From: Nectonema munidae
Taxonomy: Eukaryota; Nematomorpha; Nectonematoida; Nectonematidae
Length of the DNA: 64,000 nt
Direction: 5' to 3'
NCBI GenBank assembly: GCA_030549495.1
Contig: JAUIRK010001006.1
Span: 603,501-667,500 of the forward strand
Numbering within the stretch: position 1 is the first letter of the stretch; every line of letters starts with the position of its first letter. Under the pieces are notes generated by a model. The model worked only from the letters and a program-made list of their open reading frames with translations, did no database searches and was not told the origin of the DNA. This document shows positions 11,561 to 22,166 of the stretch, in pieces. The translations under genes and the position numbers were made by a program.

Positions 11561-12420
11561 AAGGTTTTATTGATTTCATAAAAAATGAACATCACCATTA
11601 AATTCTGCATACTTGAAATGTATAAAAAACCTTTTTATGCGAATAAAAATTTTAATTTTGACATGGGCTGTCATATTTAAATTATTTTGTCAGGTTTGAC
11701 TAATATTTATTAAAAAAAGAAATATAACCAGTTAACACAGCTTACTTGAAAATGGGTATATGTATGTATAATGCGATACAGGGTAAACTTCATCATCTCC
11801 CTATACTTTCTATTAAACGTAATTCTCTAATTCAAAAAACCGTGTCTGATCCTTTTTTTTTGGGATAAATCAATTTTTTGACAGTTTTGATTGATTTTCA
11901 TAAAAAATGAATATCACCACTGAATTACGCAGCTTAAAAATGGGTATATATGCGTAAAAACTTTATATTATTACTTAGATAAGAAGTTTCTTTTTAAAAT
12001 GAGCTGTCATATGTAAATCACTTTTTTGACAGGTTTGAATGATTTTCATAAAAAATTGAATATCACCACTGAATTCAGCATATTTGAAAATGGGTATACA
12101 TGTGTAAAAACTTTATGTAATTATTTAGATAAATAGTTCCTTTTTGAGATGAGCTGTCACATTTAGATCAATTTTTTGACACGTTTGATTGATTTTCATA
12201 AAAAATGAATATCACCACTGAATTCAGCATATTTGAAAATGGGTATACATGTGTAAAAAATTTTATATACTTATTTAGATAAAAAGTTCCTTTTTGAGAT
12301 GAGCTGTCACATTTAGATCAATTTTTGACAGTTTTGACTGATTTTCATAAAAAAAAAAAGGACATCACCACTGAATTCAGCATAGTTGAAATATATATGT
12401 AACATTAAAAATATTTATAA
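11561..12420. repeat. Internal tandem array A, ~150-bp unit
   Basis: Four to five units with the landmarks GAATTCAGCATA, TGAAAATGGGTATA, GAGCTGTCA and TTTTTTGACAG. The TGGGTAT landmark falls at 11753, 11941, 12091 and 12240, so the later units are 149-150 bp long and the first spacing is larger. The same array occurs in reverse complement at 27960-28320 and 51720-52370. Units are AT-rich and non-coding. Confidence 0.8.
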
Positions 12421-12514
12421 AAACTTATTAATATCTGAGAAAAATAGGGGGGGGGGGGCACTTTACGCCCCAGCACTTGAGCGTACAAATTTTGCACAGC
12501 ACTAATAGGGTTAA

Positions 12515-13439
12515 GATTTATAACTTCTGTGTTTATATTCAGAAAATATGAAAGCTTATCATACAATTTACGAAAAAAATCATCAGGTTTATCATGAGAT
12601 TGGTGTAGATATTTATGCCATTGAAAAGAAGAGATCGTTTCAACAAAACTATCTTGATGAAAAATTTCTTTAGATCGACACTCGTTACGCATATATCTCA
12701 AATCAAGCGAAATTAAGAGAGGCAAATGATCCGATATGTGAAAATTTAATTTGTATGCATTGTAAAAACAGAGGTTTGTTGAAACGAATATATTGGCAAT
12801 TAGTGTTTGACTACAAAAACGAGTATGCTTGGAAATCGATAGTTTATAAAAGTTTGAAAGCCATATATTAATAAATGATTCGAGAGAGAAGTTGATCATA
12901 ATTTTGAACAAATCAATGTTGAAATCTCCAGCAAAGATATTCATTTTAAAATCATATTTATAGTTCACCATGAATTCTTCAAACTCTAGTAAGAAAGACT
13001 CAATTTCATTATTATCACTCCATGGTTTATGGTATATATTCTTTATATATAGTATTTTAGATGAGGATAAGTGAACGCCTATAGTAAAAACTTCAAAATA
13101 CTTGCTCTTAACATGGATATCATAAACAAAATATTTTAAGTCGTAATGAACATAAAAAGCTTGACCTGAATGAGAACTCAATGAGGGAGGTTGACAAACT
13201 AAGCTGTAACAACGAATATTAAATGCTTTGTCAAAGTTTTTAAGTCAGGTTTCTTGCAAACAAATTAGATCTGGGAAAGCGTTGTTGTGAGCATAAAATG
13301 AATCCAGAAAGGTCAATAAGGAACTATATCTAGAATTAAGAGATTGAATATTCAACGATAAAAGATTAAGTTTATATAGTTTAAATGGATTTTCTAAATT
13401 ATTTAGTGTTGAAGAATAAGGGTTATAATGGAAAATCAA
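12515..13439 (-). pseudogene. LINE APE-type endonuclease, 5' part of ORF2
   Basis: The minus strand from 13439 gives LLSLNIQSLNSRYSSLLTFL and ending FPDLICLQET, the start of an APE endonuclease with its conserved N and E. After a break near 13245 it continues with YHKPWSDN, AGDFNID (catalytic D-x-N) and ISDHLPLLISL (catalytic S-D-H). Reading stops being LINE-like at 12515, the TTAA duplication of copy 1 of the TTAA element, so that element inserted into or at the edge of this LINE. The RT is not next to it; a matching C-terminus may be at 6208-6780. Confidence 0.8.
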
Positions 13440-13479
13440 ATAGATCTTGATTCATAATAAAAGACATGTTTGTTTTATT

Positions 13480-14280
13480 TTAAAGATAAAAATCAGTAAT
13501 AGATTTTACATATTCTAAATTTTTCTTTATTATTGGGCAAGATATACTAAAAGGGGAGTGCTCAGTATCCTCAGAATGATTATATCAAGACAATTAGAAC
13601 ATTGAAGTTTGTTGGGATCGTCTTTTACAGCTCTTTTGAAGCGCAATATGCACATGCAACTATACTCTTTTTACAGAATTTGTTGGAGTTGCCGAAATTC
13701 AAACACTTACAACATTGTAAACTTGAAATATATGTGTAACACTTACATTTGTTATACTTGATATATAAATAAAATCCCGCATTTTTAATAAAATTTTATA
13801 TTTGTTTATCACATTTGAAGACAACATATTTAGTAAATTTAAATTTCGATTTAAATGAAAATAAAAATTCAAATGTACCGCCCTCTTTCACCATTCTTCT
13901 AATTGAACTGTTCCTTTTCTTTATTTCATCAAGAACCAATTTATCATCTTGGTTAAGTAAGCAACAAATTTACGACTAAGAAAAGTCTAGCTAAGATTAC
14001 TCAGCATAACATGTATATTCTTGTAAACCTTCGAAATATTTCTCCACTTAAATTTTAGGGTACATAAAAAATTAAACGTTATTTATTTTCTGCAAATTAA
14101 GATTTTGGAAATTTCCAAGTTACTATTTCAAATTTTAGTTAGAAAAAATTTAGTTTATAGAATGAAAAAATTAAGATAAAATTTTTTTAGATTTGGAACT
14201 TTAAAAATTTTGCTCCCAAAGATTCACATAAGAAATTTGAACAGTTTTTAGTTTTGGGATATTTGAAATTTTTATGAAAA
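13480..14280. other. No gene seen
   Basis: AT-rich sequence with no convincing ORF, splice-delimited exon, RNA gene or terminal repeat. Confidence 0.4.
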
Positions 14281-14293
14281 TTATTTTGATAGC

Positions 14294-14413
14294 AGGGATT
14301 TTGATAGCGTAGATTTTGGTTAGCAGAGATTTTGGTAGCAGAGATTTTGGTTAGCGGAAATTTTGGTTAGCGGAGATTTTGGTAGAGGAGACTTTGGTTA
14401 GCGGAGATCTTGA
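14294..14413 (+). repeat. Degenerate ~18-bp minisatellite
   Basis: Six to seven imperfect tandem units of the type GATTTTGGTTAGCGGAG, varying between AGCAGA, AGCGGA and AGAGGA. Short and non-coding. Confidence 0.75.
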
Positions 14414-15235
14414 CTTGGTACCTGATAGTATACGATACAAGCACTGCACCAGTGCCTTCTAAATCAAACCACCCCATGATACCCTTAACTTTATTTAATT
14501 AAGTTTGTTCCTTCCAAAAGTGAGTTTCAATCGAGTAAATTTAAAGAGTTTCAGACCGAAAAATCAAGCAATTTATTTTTAGATAGAAAATCAAAAAAAG
14601 TTTTGAATTAAGGCTTACATAATTTAACTTTTTGACTTTTAATTTAAAACCTTAAATTCAATCCTTCAATTAGATCGGAAAATGGAGCTTAGACATTAAA
14701 TTCTAATAAATTGTAATTAACTTTGTTTCCATTTAATAAAGTTCTTGACGAATGTGTCCAGGGGTTGATTAAATTGATAGAAAAAATAAAATAATATTGA
14801 ACTTTTAAATAACTTGTTTTCCAACAGTTTTCGGCACTAATGCCTTCTTGGAGGAAATAATACAAAAATAAAAAGGAGAGGAGGTAATTATACACTGACA
14901 AAATAGGCATCAATGAAGCTTGTTCTATTTTAATTCTGTTTAAATACAATTTTGTCAAAAAAAACTTGTTTAAAATAAGAGTAAAAAGAAATATCAAATT
15001 CATTCCTCAAAAATGATGCTTTTCGCTATGAAAAGCTTTTTCCTATTAAACATTTCCTCGAAAAAAACTTCACAAGTTACTCAAAAAGTGTCAAAATAAA
15101 AAGAAAGTTTCATTAGATTATTAAAATAAATTTTTATCGATGTAAACAATCGAAATAACTTGAAAGTTGAGTTGGTTCAACAGAAAATAGTTTAAAAAGT
15201 TCAGGTTTTAGATATTGAGTTCAGGGTGTAATTTA
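14414..15235. other. No gene seen
   Basis: AT-rich spacer. A minus-strand open frame at 14689-15003 has no recognisable domain and low-complexity composition, so it is not called as a gene. Confidence 0.4.
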
Positions 15236-15261
15236 GAGCCCTGCGCGGGTTGTAAAAATTG

Positions 15262-15405
15262 TCCGCACCCGCTCCGCCCCGCAATTATGCAATTTGCATC
15301 TGCCCCGCTCCGCATTATATCAATTTGCACTCGCCCCGCATTTATCAATTTGCACTCGCCCCGCATTTATCAATTTGCACCCGCACCCGACCCGCATATT
15401 ATCGA
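15262..15405 (+). repeat. 25-bp GC-bearing minisatellite
   Basis: Units of CCCCGCATTTATCAATTTGCACTCG type repeat with CAATTTGCAC at 15321, 15346 and 15371, an exact 25-bp period, with more diverged units on either side. The C-rich half gives the tract a composition unlike its AT-rich surroundings. Confidence 0.8.
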
Positions 15406-15743
15406 AATAATACAAGGCTAATTAAATGTTATTTACATTCTTAAGATGCTTGGAAAAAAATCTTAGATATATTATACTACTTTTAAATATATTATTAATT
15501 TTTTTACAAATAAAGTTTTGTCTGAAAAAATTGTCTTAACAGGTTTTGTTATCTGAATAAACAAATTATTCCATCAACAATTGCAATATTTCAAATTTTG
15601 AATATAGAATCACAAAAGATTAGCCATTGGATTTTTCAAATTTGTATTTTTTTAATTTGTATAATTTGTTTTCTCATAAAATAATTTTACAAATTTAAAA
15701 AAGCATTATGAACTAAGTCAAAGAATCCACCACAACCGATCGT

Positions 15744-16028
15744 TTAAAATGGTCGATATTTAGCTATAAAACGGACGCATGCCAGTTTAATGTTTTCTTT
15801 TTTAGCTTTCGAAATAACTTTAACATTATTGAAAACTGGCTTGATAGCATCAGTCAGTAAAGTTTGATTAGGATATCTTTTGCACTTGTGTCTCCTAAGA
15901 ATAGAAGTACCTGTTTTTCTTCCACAATAAGCGAAAGCTTGAAAGCATACTTTAAAAGCGGCAAAATCCAAATCAGTGTTTTTTTCATTTACCACGATAC
16001 CAAACGTCTTCCAGACCCCCAATTTCAA
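15744..16028 (-). pseudogene. hAT transposase N-terminal fragment (BED zinc finger)
   Basis: The minus strand encodes a 94-residue piece with FAAFKVCFQAFAYCGRKTGT, LRRHKC and TLLTDAIKPVF, the BED-type zinc finger and following segment of a hAT transposase. It ends in KLACVRFIAKYRPF, which in relatives leads into the catalytic region, but nothing of that region follows. It is a lone 5' remnant on the opposite strand to the hAT remnant next door, so the two are probably different insertions. Confidence 0.6.
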
Positions 16029-16263
16029 TTCATTTACTCGTTTTATTTTATATGCCAGATTTCAAATGAGATGAAAAATGTGCAAAAGAAAACAACAAAA
16101 AAATGAATTATTGAATAATATTTTATAATGGATATTTGAAAGATATGACATTCTTATTATTTGATTTTTTTTCTCCTTTTTTTCTTGTACAAGCATCAAT
16201 CGCGCTAATCAAACCTGTTCTACCTTTCTATTTCAATTACGATTTCACTTCATCACACACCAT

Positions 16264-16969
16264 TTACTCAATGCAAATCTCTTTCCAAAATACGTAACAC
16301 ATAGCAAAAATGTTGCTGTGGACAACAGTATTTGTCATATATGCTTGCTTACTTAGCCGAAACATTCGGTCGACTAAACCAAATGAATCAATCTTTACAA
16401 GGTCCTGATGAGTGACCTTCAAGATAAACTTAGTGGATTGTCTGCTAGAATGGAAGTCTGGTTGGCACAAATTAAGGCCATTTCAACTACTTCATTTCCT
16501 CTCTTGGATGGGCAGCTACAGACTAAGAATTTAGCCTCCTTTTGGCGTTTAAGATTTCATCACTGAACATCTTGAGGATCTTTCCTCTGAGTTTAAATTG
16601 ATTTTGATGATGCACTGTTGGATGTTTCGTGGTACGAAAATCCGTTTAACACTAAAATGAACCTACAGAAGAGAGGCTGAAGAGCTAGAGGAATTTAAGG
16701 CTTCAAACTCAATGAAGCTGTTTTTCGACTATAAAAAATATTTCCAGGTTCTGGCTCTGAGTATCCGCTACTCAGCCAAAAAGTATCCCTGATGCTTATC
16801 CAATATGCCACAATAAACCTTGGCGAATCTGGATTTTCTAATCTTGAGAGCATTAAAACGGAGTCTAGAAATCGTCTTGATGTTGGAAGTGATATTCGCC
16901 TTGCTGTGTCTAAAACGGAGCCAGACATAATAGGCCCTGTTGGACAAACCCAACATCAAGTCTCTCATT
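16264..16969 (+). pseudogene. ZBED5-like hAT transposase, C-terminal half
   Basis: Plus-strand pieces in several frames read as the C-terminal half of a ZBED5/SCAND3-like hAT transposase: LQDKLSGLSARMEVWLAQIK, DALLDVSWYENPFN, SEYPLLSQKVSLMLIQYATI, GESGFSNLESIKTESRNRLD and LAVSKTEPDI, ending QTQHQVSH and a stop at 16969. GESGFS stands where the family has CESGFS, the box that includes the catalytic Glu. At least five frame breaks or stops are present. Part of the N-terminal half is missing. Confidence 0.75.
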
Positions 16970-18560
16970 AAACATTTTGCTTCATTTTTTTTATTTTACC
17001 TTTTGAAAGTAGATAAAATAATTTTAAAATAAAGTTTGTATCTTTGTGGGGCCACGAATGTCTAACAATAGTAGCTGAAAGAGCTTCTGCTCTCTCATAT
17101 TAGACATTGTATATGAAATAGCACTCATCTTGTTTACTAAGAAAATATAGCGAATCGTCGCCTTAGAATTAGATGAAGGTTGATTGACGTAAACTTTAAA
17201 TACTTCTATGTGACATTTGCAACATGTTTAAAAAGATGGCAAATCAATGGAAACAAATTTTAAGATAAACTTTTATTTAGAAAAAGATTTTTTGTTCAAA
17301 AATGAAAAATTCACATAAGATTCATGTTTAGTAACATTATCTTCCATATTAAATGAAGAAGAGACATATAAAGTTAACCTTGACAAAAACAGGTATAAAT
17401 CATTATACAAAATAATTTTCATATATCTTTTCAATATTTTCTTCTTTAATAAGTTCTTTTCTTCTACTTCATTTGTAGGTGATCATCGCATCAATCTTTT
17501 CTATTTCAGCCATTTCTAAGAAAAATTTTCTCTCCTCTTTTTGAAAGTACTCTATCACTTCCCAAATTATTTTAGTTATTAGTGAAAGGTAAGCCAGAGT
17601 TCAATCTAAAAATTTAATTGACAATAAAACAAAATTTCTTTAAATATAAGCTTACGAATTATGCCATCCTTCACAATGATTGTTAGTTCTAACCTTAACA
17701 TCTTTTATATTCCAAAGTTCTACTGGAAATATTGTGAACCAACTTTCTTTCTTTAAAATAAAAAAAATCTTTCAATCCCAGTGAAACAACCCATGGCAAC
17801 TTTCATTTTTAAAAATGAACTTTTTACCTGAAATATAGAAGTACCGAATCAAAAAATATTTAAAAATAAATTAAACATGATCAACGGGCAAAAATGCCAT
17901 AATCATTTTGATGCATTTTTTAAAACTGTTATCGTTTTTATAAATTTCTCCAAAGCCAAGATTCACTAATTTCCGATAGATTGTTTGTGAAAAATGAAAA
18001 AAGCACCCTTTGTAAGAACTTTCAGGAAAAATCTAAAGCACATTGAAAAATTTAAAACCCAAAATTGAAAATTTGCTATTTCAAAGTACTTTTTTCGTTG
18101 CTGATATTACTCCTTGTTCAAAATCTCCTGAAACAATTTTTACAACCATTCCTTTTTTTAAGGTAAGAAAAAACTTCACTAAAAAACACGTTGATACATA
18201 TTTAAAATAATAGACATAAATTAAATTTTACCAATAACTTTCCATTTTTTTGTCAGGTAAAAAAGTATATACAAATGGAATTTGAATTCCGTTATAAAAA
18301 ACCTGAACAGTAAAAATTTGGTAAAACAAGTTGTTATCTCTAAAAATTATAAAATTAATAATTATATATTAAATTTAAAGGTCATCTTACAAATTGGTCA
18401 TTTTTTATCATTGTTAACAAACTTTTTTGAATAAACTATTCTATTTTCAATTTATACTCTGCTTATGTTTTTTAAAATTTATTTTAAAGTCAGTTTTACA
18501 TTTTCAAAACTACAATTAGAATATCTATCGGAATCGTTATTTTTGCCTAATGAACGTTGT
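16970..18560. other. No gene seen
   Basis: AT-rich DNA with no recognisable coding region or repeat. Only short random open frames are present. Confidence 0.4.
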
Positions 18561-18697
18561 TTTTATGTTCTTTGGGTTTCGCTTCAATAGAAGAAAAGAT
18601 GGTTCCGCTAATCCTGGAAATTATGATCTGCATCATTGTGAAATGCATAAAAAATCGTAGCACGCAAACATGCGTGAATCAAACCTGGTCATGCTAA

Positions 18698-18805
18698 CTA
18701 TATATCTGTGAGGATTTTCTAGGCTTCAAGCTACAAAGTCTTGACTTGGAATCGCACACCAAAGCTTCTTTCCTCATAGTTGGACACAACGAATAAAATG
18801 GTGCC
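18698..18805 (-). other. Candidate terminal exon (weak)
   Basis: On the minus strand, directly after an AG at about 18806, an open stretch reads AFDSEGTILFVVSNYEERSF, then GVRFQVKTL and a stop. The amino-acid pattern looks protein-like and the preceding AG could be an acceptor, but no donor-linked partner exon was found. It could equally be decayed repeat sequence. Confidence 0.2.
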
Positions 18806-19229
18806 TTCAGAATCAAACGCACTGTTCTTCTATTTCTACTTCTAGCGAACTACCCTTTATAATCTTTGGATTTGAGAGGCGAACATTTACCATTTCAAGG
18901 TCTTGCGAAAATTATTTAATTATTAAAAGAAAATTATTTTTATTTTTATATATATATTTTTTTTTATTTTTATTATTTAGAAAATTATTAAATTAGTCTT
19001 GCGAAATACATAGTTCATATTTCTTTTTTATCAGTGTTCTGTCAAGACTATCGGAAAAAACTTTACAAAGAATATTTTTATAGTGGGGTTATACGCACTA
19101 AATAACAAATAAAAATGCTGCACTTATAGAAAAATGTTGTTAGTTTTATCGCTTCTGATCTCCCAGTTAGAAAGCGCGTTACGCATCTGAAATACAACTA
19201 TTCTTTCACAAAATCAAACTAATTCTGAA

Positions 19230-19292
19230 GAATTGGCCATGGAAGAGAGGGGATGTCGATTGCTCCATAGCCCGCCTCTGAATCTGCCACTG
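19230..19292 (-). mobile_element. hAT-type element terminus (CAGTGGCAGATTC)
   Basis: Read on the minus strand from 19292, CAGTGGCAGATTCAGAGGCGGG is a typical terminal inverted repeat start of small hAT-like elements. The partner end was not found, so only this end is called. Confidence 0.35.
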
Positions 19293-19524
19293 TTACATTC
19301 CGCAGATTCCAACAATTTCTGAAAGGTGAATCCACATGATTGAAGAACTTTTTGAGATTTTATGGAGAAAGAAATACTAAAATTATTATTAGCCATATGA
19401 ACCCTATTCAGGCTTTTCTATTAGTAATAAGAATGGAATGGGAATATGTGTAAACTTTTGATTAAAAAATACAAAAATCTATGACTAAAGGTTAAAAATG
19501 AGTTACGCAAAAACGTGCATAAAT

Positions 19525-19661
19525 TCATCGTGTTAATCTTTCACGATGATGGCCTTTTTGTGAACGCTTGGTTGCTCGAAAGCGGCTGTATTTACTTTTT
19601 GGATCAGTTGTCACGCGAACTGCGCGCATAACCAATGCAATTTGTACAGCCTTTGTTCCTT
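19525..19661 (-). CDS. Last exon of an unidentified host gene
   Basis: The minus strand after the acceptor CTGATCTTCTCAG (exon begins at 19661) reads GTKAVQIALVMRAVRVTTDP, KSKYSRFRATKRSQKGHHRE and RLTR, then TGA at 19525-19527. The strongly basic tail and lack of repeats look like a real protein end. The exon begins with the last two bases of a split codon, which fits the phase of the donor at 20072, giving K across the junction. I do not recognise the protein. It may be a conserved nucleic-acid or membrane-associated tail, but that is a guess. Confidence 0.5.
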
Positions 19662-19767
19662 CTGAGAAGATCAGCAGTGAAAAAGCTTCTCCACAATGTA
19701 AATATGGAAAAATGTGTCTAACGAAACAACAATAATAACAGTACTGATATGCGAAACATCACTTACT

Positions 19768-19784
19768 GTCGTCGTCGTCGTCGT
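19768..19784 (+). repeat. GTC trinucleotide microsatellite
   Basis: About six GTC units followed by an ATA-rich run, lying in the predicted intron between the two minus-strand exons at 19661 and 20073. Confidence 0.8.
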
Positions 19785-20072
19785 ATAATAATAAGAATAA
19801 GTGATGAAAAGTATAAGACGCTTTTGACTGACATAGATAGATACTAATTCTTAGCAAGTTTGGAAACACAGTCTCTGCAAGGATACAAAATGCTATTCTT
19901 TTTATCCATCACAGAATTGACCAATTAGAAGACGCAAGCAACGCACTAATACTTTCTTTAGAAATTGGGTAGTGAAGAAAAGAAACATTATTGAATGATG
20001 TTAGAAATGTGATACTTACAAGGTTTGTAGTCAGTCTGACTCGCATTCTAGCATCACCCTCATCTCACTTAC

Positions 20073-20231
20073 TCTTGTAGAAAGTAATCTGCTCTTCTTC
20101 CAAGTTTTCAAGTGAAGCGTTTGTGACCCAGCCAAGCATTAACTTATTCATGGCAAATCCTCGAATTTTACCCACTTGCATCACAATCATCATAAATGTG
20201 ATGGCGCTTTCAAATTTTTGCTCATCAACTT
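20073..20231 (-). CDS. Internal exon of the same unidentified host gene
   Basis: On the minus strand an acceptor (TATAGTGTAG) is followed by an open exon reading VDEQKFESAITFMMIVMQVG, KIRGFAMNKLMLGWVTNASL and ENLEEEQITFYK. It ends at a strong donor, AAGA|GTAAGT. Intron to 19661 is about 410 bp and phases agree (1 + 2 bases). The stretch ITFMMIVMQVG is hydrophobic. The exon starts with two bases of a split codon, so at least one upstream exon exists; it was not found with certainty. The coding-like stretch at 20731-20940 is a possible neighbour but its phase does not fit simply. Confidence 0.5.
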
Positions 20232-20730
20232 CTACACTATATACACCTTATTTAGTAACATTTTTTGCACTCTCTATTTGCCTACATTTTATCTTACTCA
20301 ACCGCTATTACAGGGAGTATATCAATTTAAAACTGTTCTATTTTTTATTCTCATTAAAATTTGATTGAATTAATTAAGAATTTTGCATACACTAAATAGA
20401 AATTATATATAAAAGTGTGACAACATGGCCTGGTTAATTTTTTCGATAACATATCGTTATTTATGTGGACAAAGAAAAATACAGACAAATACTTACAAAC
20501 TTGGATGAAAGGTACGCATTTCATGAATCAAACCTTTATTCTTCCCGTTTTATTTGAGTTATCTCAATCCAGAGCTAAAAATTGAGCCAGTCTTCACATC
20601 GCTTTTCTATTGATTGGAGCTATTGATACAGTGAAGGTATTTTATAAATATTCACTTTCCCATGTATTTCTCTGCCTCTAATCTGATATATTTAGCCAAA
20701 AAATATAAAATTAATTTTTTTATCTTGCGT

Positions 20731-21065
20731 CTAGGGAATAATATTCAAAATAAGATGGCATTCTAAGACTTTGAGTTCCTCCTTGATCTGCCCAGTTCGG
20801 TTTTGAAGGGAATAGAAGTGTGTGCGTTGTGGGCATCTATCCATTCCCTCAATAACGATGGAACACTTAAGAAAGCCGTTAAATTTAGAAGGAGGCAATA
20901 TCAACCTACGTTGACTGGATTGAGGCACTTTGAAAGGAAAGTTTGAGTGAAGTTGAGGTGCAGCGAGAAATTTGAAGTAATCACCACCGCAGAGAAAAGG
21001 GTAAGTACTTACTCCTCTGCAAACGTGATAGATGAGGATAATTCATCATTATCGTCATCTTGGTA
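20731..21065. other. Coding-like region, strand undecided
   Basis: Minus strand: an open stretch reads PQSSQRRLILPPSKFNGFLK and CSIVIEGMDRCPQRTHFYSL. Just upstream on the same strand DDDNDELSSSITFAEE ends at a perfect donor-like GTAAGT near 21020. Plus strand: after a pyrimidine-rich CTAG acceptor near 20734, DFEFLLDLPSSVLKGIEVCA and LWASIHSLNNDGTLKKAVKF is also open. Composition is less AT-rich than the surroundings. I cannot tell which strand codes, if either. Confidence 0.25.
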
Positions 21066-21069
21066 AAGC

Positions 21070-22160
21070 AATGTAATCTCGTTTAAACAAGTGGATGTAT
21101 TGTTCTAGATCACGGTCTTCAACTTTTTTTTACATAAGGGCCACTTTTTTCATATTTGAAGAAAATAATCTATTTATTATTTTTATCTCTGAATACATTT
21201 TACATAAAAATAAATCTATAAAACAGCTGATTGATTAGATACGGTAAAGATGTTTATAATCTCTTTTCTTTTATATTATCTAGGTATTTTACCATAATTT
21301 AGTTAAATTACATAAAATAAGTACAATAAATACACTAGTTAAGTCCATTTGTCTTTTTGATGAAAAGTACCCAAAAATCTTCTTATTCAAGGAGGAGCAT
21401 TTTTCATATTATTAAAAAAAGGGAAATTAAAGTAGTTTTTTATGCACAATCAATTTTCCTTTTTACGAGACTTACCGTTTTAAAATTTTATATCACTTAA
21501 ACGAACATTTGCCCAGGACATATTTTAAATAAAACAAACTTTTACTATATACTGAAAATTTGTTTTTAGCTACGTTAGGCATATTATGTCTTTTTTTAAA
21601 TATAAAAATGTTTTTGTTACAAAATGGTTATTCTTATTTGGAACTTAGATTCAAGTTTAAATGTAAAGTCCGAATACCTAGGTTATACTTTAAAGTAAAA
21701 GTACCTTAGGGTGTTTTCATTGAGAAGGCACAATTTCACTTCTTTTATCGAACTAAGCGTAATGAAGGCACCAGGTGCATTCAAACTCGTAATCTCGGGC
21801 ATCTAATCCAGTTTTACACAAGCCCCAAACTTTGACTATAGGGAGTAAAATATAGATCACTGGCCTTTATATTAGAAAACATTTACAGAAGTGTGTTTAG
21901 AAAGGTATCGATTTTGGATATAAAAACACGAATACGAAATTTAAACTTCATTTTGTTATCTGAGAGTGGAAAATTGTTTGATACTTGTTATACTTTCAAT
22001 TAAAAGAAAAATAGCAGAATCTTGGACTCAAATTTTGAAATGCTTACTTTTTAAATCTTTACACTATCCAATAAATTCTTGAATTAAAAAAATCTAGCTT
22101 GTTTATTAGTATTTTATCTTTCAGTCTAATTTTTTTGAATAAGACATCCTTAAACCGCAT
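21070..22160. other. No gene seen
   Basis: AT-rich spacer between the minus-strand host exons and the intact transposon. No coding region or repeat end was recognised. Confidence 0.4.
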
Positions 22161-22166
22161 AGATAA

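Larger units (their letters stand above)
8503..12510. mobile_element. TTAA-flanked non-autonomous element, copy 1 (piggyBac type)
   Basis: A 4.0-kb element begins CCCTATTAGTGCTGGGG and ends CAGCACTAATAGGG, flanked by TTAA at 8499-8502 and 12511-12514. TTAA duplication and CCC/GGG termini indicate piggyBac transposition. Just inside each end is a C- or G-run in a palindromic setting (GGGGGCGTAAAACGTCCCCC on the left), able to fold as a hairpin. No transposase is present; the interior is two families of ~150-bp tandem repeats with a unique middle. Two shorter copies in the opposite orientation lie at 27841-29215 and 51595-54422. Confidence 0.85.

Noticed and set aside
12405-12514. Extension of the minus-strand endonuclease frame to 12405
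   Set aside because: This part lies inside the end of the TTAA element (poly-G tract and TIR), so it is not LINE coding sequence.
14689-15003. 104-codon minus-strand frame with hydrophobic stretches
   Set aside because: Composition is that of AT-rich non-coding DNA (Leu, Phe, Asn, Tyr, Lys); no motif, partner exon or splice support.
15864-16106. 80-codon plus-strand frame
   Set aside because: It is the opposite strand of the hAT BED-finger fragment.
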